From positions 497,406-561,405 of the forward strand of contig NZ_VMBP01000001.1 of NCBI RefSeq assembly GCF_007559435.1: a stretch of 64,000 bases of DNA, in the 5' to 3' direction. Under the pieces are notes generated by a model that did no database searches, was not told where the DNA came from, and worked only from the letters and a program-made list of their open reading frames with translations. Of this stretch, positions 34,173 to 43,938 are shown piece by piece (positions within the stretch are counted from its first letter, which is position 1; every line of letters starts with the position of its first letter). A program made the translations under genes and the position numbers. Source of the DNA: Ancylobacter moscoviensis. Lineage in GTDB: Bacteria; Pseudomonadota; Alphaproteobacteria; Rhizobiales; Xanthobacteraceae.

Positions 34173-36838
34173 ACCGTCACGTCAACGCCATCGCCGGCCG
34201 TCTCAGCCTTCGCGCTCCGCAGCGGCAATCGCTCGAAATCCTCGACCGCGTCACCGAACTCGTGCCGCCGCGCAAGGGCGCCGATCTCGAAGAGGCGCTT
34301 GCGGCGATCCGAACCGAATTCCCGAGCGTCACGGATTTCGAGCGCGACTTCCCGAGCCTGTGTTTCGCGCTCGCGACCGGCGTCGGCAAGACCCGGCTCA
34401 TGGGCGCTTTCATCGCCTATCTGCACCTCGCGCACGGCCTCAACAATTTCTTCGTGCTCGCGCCGAACCTGACGATCTACAACAAGCTGATCACCGACTT
34501 CACACCCAACACGCCGAAATATGTGCTGAAAGGCATCGCAGAGTTCGCGATCTCGCCGCCGGTCATCACCACCGGCGACAATTTCGAGCGGCAGATCGCC
34601 AGCGGCGGCAATCTGTTTCCGGTCACCATCAACATCTTCAACATCTCCAAGATCAATTCCGAAGTGCGCGGCGGCCGAAGCCCGCGCATCCGCAGCTTCA
34701 GGGAGGAGATCGGGGATAGCTATTTCGACTACCTCGCGGCGCAGAAGGACCTCGTCCTAATCATGGACGAATCCCATCGCTATCGTGCGACCGCCGGTGT
34801 CCGCGCCATCAACGAGCTGAAACCGGTGGTGGGATTGGAGCTGACGGCCACGCCGTTCGTCGAGACGACGCGCGGCCCGGTGCCCTTCCAGAACGTGATC
34901 TTCGACTATCCGCTTGGCCGCGCCATGGCCGACGGCTTCGTCAAGGAGCCGGCCGTCGTCACCCGCGAGAATTTCGTCTCCGCGGGCAAATCGCCGGAGC
35001 AGTTGCAGCAGATCAAGCTGGAGGACGGCGTTCGCCTGCATGAAAGCGTCAAGGTCGAACTGGAGACCTATGCGCGCCAGGTCGGCGAGCGAATCGTCAA
35101 GCCCTTCATGCTCGTGATCGCCCGCGATACCACGCATGCCGGGGAGCTGATGGCGCTGATCAAATCCAACGCCTTCTTCGAGGGGCGCTATGCGGACAAG
35201 GTCATCCAGGTCGATTCCAGCGTGAAGGAAGAGGAGACGGTCGAGAAGCTCTTGAAGGTCGAGAGCCCCGACGAGCCGACCGAGATCGTCATTCACGTCA
35301 ATATGCTGAAAGAGGGCTGGGACGTCACCAATCTCTACACCATCGTGCCGTTGCGCGCCGCCAACGCACGCACACTCATCGAGCAGTCGATCGGGCGCGG
35401 CTTGCGGCTTCCCTATGGCCGACGGACGGGTGTCACCGCCGTCGACCGGCTGAACATCGTGGCCCACGATCGCTTCCAGGAGATCGTCGATGAGGCACGT
35501 AAGCCGGACTCGGCGATTCGTCTGCAACAGGTCATCCTCACCGGGGGGCAGTTGCAGCAGAAGACCGTCACGGTCGAATCGCGGCCCCAGCTCGCCGCCA
35601 AGCTCGGTCTGCCTTCGGACGCGCCTGCCAATGGGACTTCCGGCTTCGAGGAAGCGCCGGCCGTGTTTACGCCGGAAGAGCAGCAGGTCGCCCGCATCGC
35701 CTATGATGTGATCCGGAAGCTGGAGACCGAGCCCTCGCGCTTACCCAGCGTCGCGCATCTGCAAAAGCCGGAGGTGCAGGCCGCCGTTCTACGGGAGGTC
35801 CAAAGCCAGTATCGCCCAGCCCAGTTGGAGTTGGACGGAATTGCCAAGCAGCCTGATCTCACGGCCATTGTCGCCAGGACGGTCGAGCTGGTTGTTCAGC
35901 AGACGATCGACATCCCCCGCATTCTTGTCATCCCGAAAGGCGAGGTGAAGTCCGGCTTCCGACCCTTCACGCTCGATCTGTCGGGAATGCGCTACGAGGT
36001 CCCCAACGAAACGCTGTGGGCCGCACACTTGCGAACGGGGCAAGTCGATCGGATCGGCCTTGGGGCGGGGAACATCGATGAGCAGCGATTGGAAGATTAT
36101 GTCGTCAGCGGCCTCATCGACTTTGATGACGTGGCCTACGACGAGCATGCCGACCTGCTTTACGACCTTGCGGCCCAGGTGACGGACCACCTCCTGGCGA
36201 CGCACCCGGAAGACGGCGTTCGGAAGATTCTGAGGCTGCATCAGAAGGAGATTGCTCGCTTTGTGCATGCACAGATGCAGAGCCACTTCTGGCAGGACAC
36301 TAAGGTCGAGTACGACGTCGTCGTCACGCGCGGCTTCACCGAGTTGCGGAAAAGCGCCTACACCGCGAATGCCGGCGAAGCGCCGCTCGATTTCCGTCAA
36401 TCACCGGCAGACAAGGCCAACATGGCGCGATATTTGTTCGGCGGTTTCCAGAAATGCTTGTATCCAAATCAGAAATTTCAGTCGGATGCGGAGCGCAAGC
36501 TCGCGGTTATTCTCGATCGAGAAGCGCAGAAATGGTTCAAGCCGGCACGCGGGCAGTTCCAGCTCTTCTATCGAAGCGGCGCCGATCTCCAAGAGTATCA
36601 GCCGGATTTCGTAGCCGAGACGGCGGACAGCATTTTGATGCTCGAACCCAAGGCCTCTAACCAGATGAACGATCCAGAGGTCTTGGCCAAACGCGATGCG
36701 GCTCTTGAGTGGTGCCGACACGCGACCGGCCATGCGTCAAGTTACGGCGGCAAGCCCTGGCGCTACGCTCTCATCCCCCACGACGCGATCGCCGAGAACA
36801 TGACGCTCGTCGGCCTTCTTCAGCAATTTGAGAGGTGA
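34169..36838 (+). CDS. Res-like helicase-endonuclease (type III restriction subunit family)
   Basis: An 889-aa protein. Walker A is ATGVGKTR (69-76), motif II MDESHR (199-204) and motif III ELTATPF (224-230); IEQSIGRGLRLPYG lies near 405. Near the C-terminus, PDF (D813) and EPK (826-828) form a PD-(D/E)XK nuclease signature. This is the layout of type III Res subunits, which translocate from a recognition site and cut. It overlaps the Mod gene by 4 bp. Length is close to that of EcoP-type Res proteins. It probably forms the restriction complex with the Mod protein. Confidence 0.9.
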   Translation: MNRHVNAIAGRLSLRAPQRQSLEILDRVTELVPPRKGADLEEALAAIRTEFPSVTDFERDFPSLCFALATGVGKTRLMGAFIAYLHLAHGLNNFFVLAPNLTIYNKLITDFTPNTPKYVLKGIAEFAISPPVITTGDNFERQIASGGNLFPVTINIFNISKINSEVRGGRSPRIRSFREEIGDSYFDYLAAQKDLVLIMDESHRYRATAGVRAINELKPVVGLELTATPFVETTRGPVPFQNVIFDYPLGRAMADGFVKEPAVVTRENFVSAGKSPEQLQQIKLEDGVRLHESVKVELETYARQVGERIVKPFMLVIARDTTHAGELMALIKSNAFFEGRYADKVIQVDSSVKEEETVEKLLKVESPDEPTEIVIHVNMLKEGWDVTNLYTIVPLRAANARTLIEQSIGRGLRLPYGRRTGVTAVDRLNIVAHDRFQEIVDEARKPDSAIRLQQVILTGGQLQQKTVTVESRPQLAAKLGLPSDAPANGTSGFEEAPAVFTPEEQQVARIAYDVIRKLETEPSRLPSVAHLQKPEVQAAVLREVQSQYRPAQLELDGIAKQPDLTAIVARTVELVVQQTIDIPRILVIPKGEVKSGFRPFTLDLSGMRYEVPNETLWAAHLRTGQVDRIGLGAGNIDEQRLEDYVVSGLIDFDDVAYDEHADLLYDLAAQVTDHLLATHPEDGVRKILRLHQKEIARFVHAQMQSHFWQDTKVEYDVVVTRGFTELRKSAYTANAGEAPLDFRQSPADKANMARYLFGGFQKCLYPNQKFQSDAERKLAVILDREAQKWFKPARGQFQLFYRSGADLQEYQPDFVAETADSILMLEPKASNQMNDPEVLAKRDAALEWCRHATGHASSYGGKPWRYALIPHDAIAENMTLVGLLQQFER

Positions 36839-36839
36839 G

Positions 36840-37754
36840 ATGAGCATCCCTGACTATCAGTCTCTGATGCTTCCGGTGCTGCAAGTCGCATCGAAGGGAG
36901 AGACATCGGTGCCGCTGGCGGAGGCCGATATCGCCGCGATGTTCGCTCTCTCCCAGGAAGAGCGCGAGCAGATGCTCCCGAGCGGAAAACAGCGCGTCCT
37001 TCACAACCGCATCCATTGGGCAAAATTCTACCTGACGAAGGCCGGGTATCTGGAATCGCCCAAACGCGGCCGATTTGTCATCACTCCGGCCGGAACGGCT
37101 CTGCTGGCCAACCCGCCCGCAAAGCTCGACACTCAATACCTCCTGTCCGTTCCAGCATTCCGGGAATTCTACCGTGCCAATCAGCCGGATGAGGCTGCCG
37201 GGACGGTAGCGCAGAATGCCGCTCCTGCAGCAACCCCAGAGGAAGTGATCGAGGCAGCGTTCAATGCCACGCAATCAGCGCTTCGGGCGGAACTTCTGGA
37301 GCGCATCTTGCAGAATGGCCCGGGCTTTTTCGAGGGCTTGATTGTCGATCTGTTGGTTGCAATGGGCTACGGAGGCTCTCATCGAAACGCTGCCGCCCAG
37401 CTCGGACGAACTGGTGACGGTGGCGTCGATGGCGTCATCAATGAGGACGTTCTGGGCCTGGATCGCGTTTATGTGCAGGCCAAACGCTATGGTCCCGGTT
37501 CATCCGTTGGTCGACCGGACGTCCAGGCGTTTACCGGTAGCCTCGTAGGGCTTGGTGCAACGAAAGGCGTGTTCGTCACCACTTCGACATTCTCGCCGCA
37601 GGCAGTCGAATTTGCCGCCCGGATTCCGCAACGTGTGATCCTGATCGACGGAAAGAGGCTCACCGAACTCATGATCGAGCATGGCGTCGGCGTCCGGCCG
37701 AGTCGCATATTGGAGTTCAATCGTATCGACGAGGATTTTTTTGTCGAGGAATGA
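36840..37754 (+). CDS. Mrr-like restriction endonuclease
   Basis: A 304-aa protein from the ATG at 36840 (MSIPDYQSLMLPVLQVASKG), one base after the Res-like stop. The N-terminal domain (1-100) is the Mrr winged helix, with RIHWAKFYLTKAGYLESPKR. The C-terminal Mrr catalytic domain shows E165, DGGVDG (193-198) and QAKRY (213-217), the D...QxK form of PD-(D/E)XK. Mrr proteins cut methylated DNA. In this operon it may target foreign-methylated phage DNA, or use the operon's own methylation as a signal under stress. It is the last gene before the tRNA-Ser border. Confidence 0.9.
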   Translation: MSIPDYQSLMLPVLQVASKGETSVPLAEADIAAMFALSQEEREQMLPSGKQRVLHNRIHWAKFYLTKAGYLESPKRGRFVITPAGTALLANPPAKLDTQYLLSVPAFREFYRANQPDEAAGTVAQNAAPAATPEEVIEAAFNATQSALRAELLERILQNGPGFFEGLIVDLLVAMGYGGSHRNAAAQLGRTGDGGVDGVINEDVLGLDRVYVQAKRYGPGSSVGRPDVQAFTGSLVGLGATKGVFVTTSTFSPQAVEFAARIPQRVILIDGKRLTELMIEHGVGVRPSRILEFNRIDEDFFVEE

Positions 37755-37995
37755 CCGGCATTGTTCGCATGAACGAATAAGGTATCAGGGCGACTGAAAT
37801 TTGTGCCTTTTCAAGGCTTTGAGCCTCGTATCCCAGCGCCAGAAGTCCACAGGTGCGGAGAAAAACCGGTCGTATGGAGAACGCAGTCCTCCGACGTGCC
37901 GCCAGGCAGTGCATAGGTGCAACACTCAAGGTCTTGGAACTGTTTGAGAAATTCCGCCCAATCTCGTCACTGAGAGACACTTCGTCTGGCGGTAA

Positions 37996-38085
<90 letters not shown>

Positions 38086-38309
38086 GCGCACGAGGCGCGG
38101 AAGTCCGTCCGCGCCGTGGAGCGGGGGCTCAATAGCCGAGGTCCGCCGCCCGCACAAGTACCGAGCCGCGCGCCCGGCCACATTCTCCCCGCCCGTACCG
38201 CCCGGCCCGCCGGAAGCGCGCGGCAGGGGCGACGGGGAGGAAAGCGACCCGACGCCACGGGGCCGGGCGGCGGGAACCCGCCGGAAATCACGCTTTGCCA
38301 GGCTTTTTC

Positions 38310-38338
38310 TTGACACCGACCCCACCGGCCGCTATGAG
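38310..38338 (+). promoter_or_regulatory. rplU promoter
   Basis: TTGACA (38310-38315) and TATGAG (38333-38338) are separated by 17 bp, a sigma-70-type promoter 128 bp upstream of rplU. The leader between them and the gene has no coding frame and could hold an L21 autoregulatory structure. The remaining sequence from 38086 to 38309 holds nothing recognised. Confidence 0.75.
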
Positions 38339-38466
38339 CCGGGCGCTGCGTGATGGGTGCCCTGCCTCCGTCGCGCGGCGATCAAACCCAACCGACCGAA
38401 AGAAGCCGGTCCGAGCCGAGCGCATGGCGCGAGGCCAGAGACCGGGCTCGAACGAAAGGACAGAAC

Positions 38467-38775
38467 ATGTTCGCGGTCATCAAGACGGGTGGCAAGCAGT
38501 ATCGCGTTGCTCCCGATCAAGTCGTCACCGTCGGCAAGATCGAGGCCGAGGCCGGGTCGTCCGTGACCCTCCCGGTGCTCATGCTGGGCGGCGACAACCC
38601 GAAGGTCGGCGCCCCGCTCGTGGACGGCGCCTCCGTCACCGTCGAGGTGGTCAAGCACACCCGCGGCGACAAGGTCATCGCGTTCAAGAAGCGCCGTCGT
38701 CAGAATTCGCGTCGCAAGATCGGTCACCGCCAGGACTTCACCGTCGTCCGCGTGACCTCGATCGCCGGCGCCTGA
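38467..38775 (+). CDS. rplU: 50S ribosomal protein L21
   Basis: A 102-aa protein, [20 protein letters not shown], with [20 protein letters not shown] and a short [11 protein letters not shown] end. It is full length for the short alphaproteobacterial L21. It binds 23S rRNA in the large subunit. AAAGGACAG precedes the ATG. It is followed 31 bp later by rpmA, the normal pair. A longer in-frame upstream start at 38350 is rejected because the conserved N-terminus begins at MFAVIKTGG. Confidence 0.97.
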   Translation: MFAVIKTGGKQYRVAPDQVVTVGKIEAEAGSSVTLPVLMLGGDNPKVGAPLVDGASVTVEVVKHTRGDKVIAFKKRRRQNSRRKIGHRQDFTVVRVTSIAGA

Positions 38776-38806
38776 GACCGCCAGCAGGTAAGAACAGGAG
38801 AGCACC

Positions 38807-39076
38807 ATGGCTCACAAGAAAGCAGGCGGTTCCTCCCGCAACGGTCGCGACTCGGACGGCCGTCGTCTGGGCGTGAAGAAGTTCGGCAGCGAGAAGGTCG
38901 TGGCCGGCAACATTATCGTTCGTCAGCGCGGGACGCAGTGGCATCCCGGCGTCAATGTCGGCATGGGCAAGGACCATACCCTCTTTGCGCTTACCGACGG
39001 CCGAGTCGAGTTCCGCACGAAAGCCAACTCCCGAACCTACGTATCCGTCGTCCCGGCCGCCGAGGCCGCCGAATAA
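38807..39076 (+). CDS. rpmA: 50S ribosomal protein L27
   Basis: An 89-aa protein, [20 protein letters not shown] then [20 protein letters not shown], the conserved L27 N-terminus. L27 reaches toward the peptidyl-transferase centre. It lies 31 bp after rplU, with AGGAGAGCACC as ribosome-binding site. It is followed by a hairpin terminator-like structure and a GNAT gene, then obgE, as in related Rhizobiales. Confidence 0.97.
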   Translation: MAHKKAGGSSRNGRDSDGRRLGVKKFGSEKVVAGNIIVRQRGTQWHPGVNVGMGKDHTLFALTDGRVEFRTKANSRTYVSVVPAAEAAE

Positions 39077-39163
39077 GCCGGTGAGATTTCTTGAAATCCC
39101 GCCGGTCTCGCCCGACCGGTAGGATTTCTGGAATGCCCATGAGGGCGTCCCGGGTACCCGACA

Positions 39164-39188
39164 GGGGAGGCGAGGAAACCGCCTCCCC
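39164..39188 (+). terminator. Terminator-like hairpin after rpmA
   Basis: GGGGAGGCG (39164-39172) pairs perfectly with CGCCTCCCC (39180-39188) across a 7-base loop, followed by a T-rich TTCGTCGTTC. It is a 9-bp GC stem 87 bp after the rpmA stop. The U-tract is weak, so read-through into the GNAT and obgE genes is possible. Confidence 0.6.
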
Positions 39189-39218
39189 TTCGTCGTTCAG
39201 GCCCCCAGGAGACCCTCC

Positions 39219-39890
39219 ATGACCATCGTCGAAGCGCCCCCCGGGTCCGCTCTTGCCGAGAGCAGTATCGCCGTCCTCGAAACCGGCCGCCTCATCCTGC
39301 GCGTGCCGCGGATCGAGGACATGACGTGGATCGCCGAGCTCGCCGACAACCGCAAGGTTGCCGAGATGACGGCGAACATTCCCCATCCCTACGGCATGGC
39401 GGACGCGGCGGCCTTCGTCGCCAACCTGCCGGGCGGCCCGCAGGCGGCGACCTTCGCCATCTTCCTCAAGAACGACGCCACGCTGCGCGGCGAGGGGGAA
39501 TCGAGCTTCGGCCCGCCCATTCCCGTCGGCATGTGCGGCTTCGTGCGCCGCGACGAGGATGCGCCGGAGATCGGCTACTGGCTCGGCGAGCCCTACTGGG
39601 ACCACGGCATCGCCACCGAGGCGACGCGGGCGCTGGTCGACCACGCCTTCGGCGACCGCAAGCTCGAGGCGCTCATCGCCTCTGCCCGCGTCGTCAATCC
39701 GGCCTCGCGCCGGGTGCTGGAGAAGTGCGGCTTCCAGTGGACCGGCGTCGGGCTCGCCCGGGTCCGGGCCATCGGCGCCTCGGTGCCGGTCGACCGCTTC
39801 CGGCTGGAGCGCCGCCTGTGGACCTCGCTGCGGGCCTGGGGCGCCACCCAGCCGCCGCGCCGGCACGACATCGACACCACCCGGCACTGA
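39219..39890 (+). CDS. GNAT-family N-acetyltransferase
   Basis: A 223-aa protein with the RimJ/RimL-type GNAT fold: TGRLILRVPRIEDMTWIAEL, then IGYWLGEPYWDHGIATEATR carrying the acetyl-CoA-binding loop, and ASARVVNPASRRVLEKCGFQ. The substrate is unknown; related enzymes acetylate protein N-termini or small molecules. It sits between rpmA and obgE, a conserved location in Rhizobiales. A tail of about 30 residues extends past the usual domain end. Confidence 0.88.
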   Translation: MTIVEAPPGSALAESSIAVLETGRLILRVPRIEDMTWIAELADNRKVAEMTANIPHPYGMADAAAFVANLPGGPQAATFAIFLKNDATLRGEGESSFGPPIPVGMCGFVRRDEDAPEIGYWLGEPYWDHGIATEATRALVDHAFGDRKLEALIASARVVNPASRRVLEKCGFQWTGVGLARVRAIGASVPVDRFRLERRLWTSLRAWGATQPPRRHDIDTTRH

Positions 39891-39926
39891 TCGGTGATCT
39901 TGTGCCGGTGATTTTTGCTATCCTGA

Positions 39927-41006
<1,080 letters not shown>

Positions 41007-41079
41007 GGTCGCGTCGCAAGGGAGCCTGTTCTTCCCGGCGCCGAACGGTGGACGCCCCGGCGGGGATAGCGGCCGCCTG

Positions 41080-41118
41080 CTCCCTCTCCCCGTGGGGGGA
41101 GAGGGTCGGGGTGAGGGG
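41080..41118. repeat. REP-like CTCCCTCTCCCC palindrome
   Basis: CCCTCTCCCC (41082-41091) is inverted to GGGGAGAGGG (41096-41105), followed by TCGGGGTGAGGGG. This sequence type is a frequent interspersed repeat in many proteobacteria and lies in the gene-free stretch between obgE and proB (41007-41377). Confidence 0.75.
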
Positions 41119-41155
41119 ACTGGCTGAACGGCTCCCGGCACAGGCGAAGGCGTGG

Positions 41156-41178
41156 ATGCCCGGGCCGGGCCCGGGCAT
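41156..41178. repeat. REP-like GGATGCCCGGG palindrome
   Basis: ATGCCCGGGC (41156-41165) and GCCCGGGCAT (41169-41178) form a perfect 10-bp stem with a 3-base loop, flanked by GTGG and GACGGGG. Such CCCGGGCATGACG elements are a known interspersed repeat style in Rhizobiales genomes. It lies 38 bp after the other repeat, in the same gap. Confidence 0.7.
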
Positions 41179-41377
41179 GACGGGGCTTTGCTTCACATCC
41201 CAGCCGCGACGCGCGCCCGCATCCACGGCCTTGCGCCGGGCGCATCGCCCAAAGGCGGCACGATGCTCCGCCAGCTCTGCTGCGTGAAATTCCCGCGCGC
41301 GCGGCGGCAAATCGGCGTATGAAGCGCGCCAGCGCCCCATGGCCCTCTCCCCTTCCGCAACCCGAAGCCGCCGCCCG

Positions 41378-42568
41378 ATGAACCGCCCCGCCTCGCCGCT
41401 CGAAGCCGCCCTGCACGCCGCCGCCGATGCCGCCGGCGCGCCGGCGCCGCAGCTTTCCTCCTTCCGCCGCATCGTGGTGAAGGTCGGCTCGGCGCTGCTG
41501 GTGGATTCCACGCGCGGGGCGCTGCGCCATGCGTGGCTGGCGGCGCTGGCCGAGGACGTGGCGAACCTGCACCGCGAGGGCAAGCAGGTGCTGGTGGTCT
41601 CCTCCGGCGCCATCGCGCTGGGGCGCAACGTGCTGAAGCTGCCGAAGCGGCCGCTGAAGCTGGAGGAAAGCCAGGCCGCCGCCGCCGTGGGGCAGATCGC
41701 CCTCGGCCGCGCCTGGTCGGAGGCGCTGGCGCATGAGGGCGTCACCGCCGGGCAGATCCTCATCACGCTCGGCGACACCGAGGAGCGCCGGCGCTATCTC
41801 AACGCCCGCTCCACCATCGCCAAGCTGCTGGAGCTGAAGGTCGTTCCCGTCATCAACGAGAACGACACGGTGGCGACCTCGGAGATCCGCTACGGCGACA
41901 ATGACCGGCTCGCCGCCCGCGTCGCCGGCATGACCAGCGCGGACCTGCTCGTGCTGCTCTCCGACATTGACGGGCTCTACACCGCCCCGCCGAACGACGA
42001 CCCCTCGGCCGACTTCATCCCCGTGGTGCCGCGCATCTCGGCGGAGATCGAGGCGATGGCCGGCGGCGCCGGCACGGAGCTGTCGCGCGGCGGCATGAAG
42101 ACCAAGATCGAGGCGGCCAAGATCGCCACCACGGCGGGCGCGCACATGGTGATCGCCTCCGGCAAGGTGAAGAACCCGATCCGCGCCGTCGAGACGGGAG
42201 CCCGCTGCACCTGGTTCCTCGCCCCGGCCAACCCGGTGGCCTCGCGCAAGCGGTGGATCGCCGGGGCGCTGGAGCCGCGCGGCGTGCTGCACCTCGACGC
42301 CGGCGCGGTCGCCGCGCTGCGCCGTGGCTCCTCGCTGCTGCCGGCGGGGGTGAAGCGGGTGGAAGGCGATTTCCAGCGCGGCGACGCCGTGGTGCTGCGC
42401 GGCCCCGACGGCGCCGAGATCGGCCGCGGGCTCGTGGCCTACGACCACGACTACGCGGAGAAGATCAAGGGCCGCTCATCCGACGAGATCGCCGAACTGA
42501 TCGGCTTCGAGGGACGGACGGCGATGGTGCACCGGGACGATCTGGTGATCGCGGGTGGGGGTGGCTAG
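41378..42568 (+). CDS. proB: Glutamate 5-kinase
   Basis: An amino-acid kinase starting the proline pathway: L-glutamate plus ATP gives glutamyl-5-phosphate. The kinase domain shows [34 protein letters not shown] and [20 protein letters not shown], and the C-terminal PUA domain ends [20 protein letters not shown]. The first ATG at 41339 adds 13 low-complexity residues; [17 protein letters not shown] at 41378 is preferred, though neither has a clear ribosome-binding site. About 24 residues precede the usual family start. It follows obgE, as commonly found. Confidence 0.94.
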   Translation: MNRPASPLEAALHAAADAAGAPAPQLSSFRRIVVKVGSALLVDSTRGALRHAWLAALAEDVANLHREGKQVLVVSSGAIALGRNVLKLPKRPLKLEESQAAAAVGQIALGRAWSEALAHEGVTAGQILITLGDTEERRRYLNARSTIAKLLELKVVPVINENDTVATSEIRYGDNDRLAARVAGMTSADLLVLLSDIDGLYTAPPNDDPSADFIPVVPRISAEIEAMAGGAGTELSRGGMKTKIEAAKIATTAGAHMVIASGKVKNPIRAVETGARCTWFLAPANPVASRKRWIAGALEPRGVLHLDAGAVAALRRGSSLLPAGVKRVEGDFQRGDAVVLRGPDGAEIGRGLVAYDHDYAEKIKGRSSDEIAELIGFEGRTAMVHRDDLVIAGGGG

Positions 42569-42642
42569 TCGCGCCCGCACCGATTAGCTTACGTATAAAC
42601 CGGTCGCGGGCTATACGGCAAGGATGGCAATCGCTCGCTTAT

Positions 42643-42843
42643 GATAAAAAGAAAGCCCCGCCGTCTCACTGGACGGCAGGGTCGAATTAGTTGAGAATTC
42701 TGTGAGTTGGTGGGTGACTACAACAACCGGGTCGCCTGCCACACGACGCACCTCCTTATCTCCATCGGGCTAAACGATGGATTCGAGAGAGACGGCGCCG
42801 GTTAGGGGTCGCTGTCCTGCGAGCAAAGCTAAGCAGCGACCCC
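42643..42843 (-). ncRNA. Candidate minus-strand small RNA with terminator and mini-ORF
   Basis: A strong minus-strand intrinsic terminator is seen: GCCGTC/GACGGC stem (42660-42665 with 42672-42677) plus CCC/GGG, followed on that strand by CTTTCTTTTTATC. No protein gene on that strand feeds it. Upstream are a perfect 10-bp hairpin GGGGTCGCTG/CAGCGACCCC (42805-42814 with 42834-42843), a 6-bp CCATCG hairpin and a mini-ORF with an AGGAGG motif. A TAAGAT box at 42853-42848 would place the start at the hairpin. A roughly 200-nt RNA is inferred. Confidence 0.55.
42718..42765 (-). CDS. Possible 15-aa leader peptide in small RNA
   Basis: ATG at 42765 to TAG at 42718 encodes MEIRRCVVWQATRLL. AAGGAGGTGCGTCGTG lies inside it, so a shorter peptide starting at the in-frame GTG is equally possible. 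It precedes the minus-strand terminator by about 40 bp, the layout of a leader peptide or a dual-function RNA, but no downstream gene exists on that strand. Coding is uncertain. Confidence 0.3.
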   Translation of the reverse strand: MEIRRCVVWQATRLL

Positions 42844-43082
42844 GACTATCTTAGTCTGGCTCAGCACGCCGTCCGGCGGAGCATGTGAGCCCTTTCCATC
42901 CAAGATCATGCGACTCTCCAAGCGGCGCGCGAATGCCGCCGAGGGGTACCATGGATGAGCGCCTCGACTTGGTCAAGCCTAGTCTGCCGAGCGGCGTTAA
43001 AATTTAACGTGCCTGACGTCTAATATGGTGATATTTATACGAATGTCTTCCGTACCAGGCGCGCGGGGCGAAGAGAGCTCAA

Positions 43083-43877
43083 ATGGAACAACGTGTTAGA
43101 AGCCCGAGGTATCCGTCCATCAGTCTCGACTCGGCTGAGTCGCTGATTCAGAAGCTATTTAACGGCGACGGCATGAACACCGTGGACCGTGAGGTTGCAG
43201 TGGAGCATATGGGGTATAAGAGCCTCAATGGCGCATCAGCTCAGATTCTTGGATCTCTTGCTCAATACGGACTTCTGGAGAATATGGGTAAGGGGCAGGT
43301 GAGGCTTACCTCCCTTGCTCTAGATATAATTTTACCAGAGAACAGCGACAAAAGGGCGGAGGCGCTACGCCAAGCGGCGTTTACTCCTAAGCTTTTCGCG
43401 GAGCTTGCTGAGCGGTTCGCGACTTCGACTCCTTCGGAATCCAATCTGCGAGCATATCTGGTTAGGCAACAGTTCCAGCCGTCAGCGCTCAAAGCCGTAA
43501 CCTCTGCCTATCTGCAGACATGCGACTACCTAGAACATGAGTCGCTGTCGTCCGCGCGCGCGACTGGAACCGCTCTTGCTGTTTCTGCCGCGAACTCGCG
43601 AACGGCTGAGCCAACTGATGAAGGGCAGATGCCGCGCCCTGTTAGCAAAGCCTCACCTGTAGGAATAGGGGAGCCAATGGGGGAGGGCCGACGAGAGGTT
43701 TTCGGTCTTGAGGAAGGAGAAGTTGTGATGACGCTTCCGGCTAGACTTTCTCTAGACAGCATCGATGAAATTGAGGCCTGGCTATCAATCGTTACGAAGA
43801 AGCTTAGGCGCATTGCGATGTCAGCAAGTTCCGCCAAACCAGGTAGCTCTCATTCAAGCGGCGACATCTTCAGCTAA
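43083..43877 (+). CDS. Unknown protein with winged-helix-like N-terminus (264 aa)
   Basis: The translation starts MEQRVRSPRYPSISLDSAES. Residues about 10-85 (SLIQKLFNGDGMNTVDREVA, GYKSLNGASAQILGSLAQYG, QVRLTSLALDIILP) look like a winged helix akin to DUF5343. The middle is helical, the region 150-210 is disordered, and MTLPARLSLDSIDEIEAWLS near the C-terminus could be a small domain. The codons are AT-richer than those of the flanking chromosomal genes, which suggests horizontal transfer. It is a single gene with AT-rich promoter-like DNA before it (GTTAAAATTTAAC near 42995). No function is recognised. Confidence 0.7.
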   Translation: MEQRVRSPRYPSISLDSAESLIQKLFNGDGMNTVDREVAVEHMGYKSLNGASAQILGSLAQYGLLENMGKGQVRLTSLALDIILPENSDKRAEALRQAAFTPKLFAELAERFATSTPSESNLRAYLVRQQFQPSALKAVTSAYLQTCDYLEHESLSSARATGTALAVSAANSRTAEPTDEGQMPRPVSKASPVGIGEPMGEGRREVFGLEEGEVVMTLPARLSLDSIDEIEAWLSIVTKKLRRIAMSASSAKPGSSHSSGDIFS

Positions 43878-43938
43878 GGCCAAGCCCTTCCCACCATCGT
43901 GACCCCACCTCTCGCCGTCCTTCCCTATCCTCCCCTGC

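Noticed and set aside
27823-37754. Calling the operon DISARM or BREX
   Set aside because: The helicase resembles DISARM-type SNF2 helicases, but DrmA, DrmB, DrmC, PglZ and BrxC are absent.
42770-42900. Possible tmRNA because of GATGGATTCGA on the plus strand
   Set aside because: No tRNA-like acceptor end, tag peptide frame or matching pairing segments are seen.
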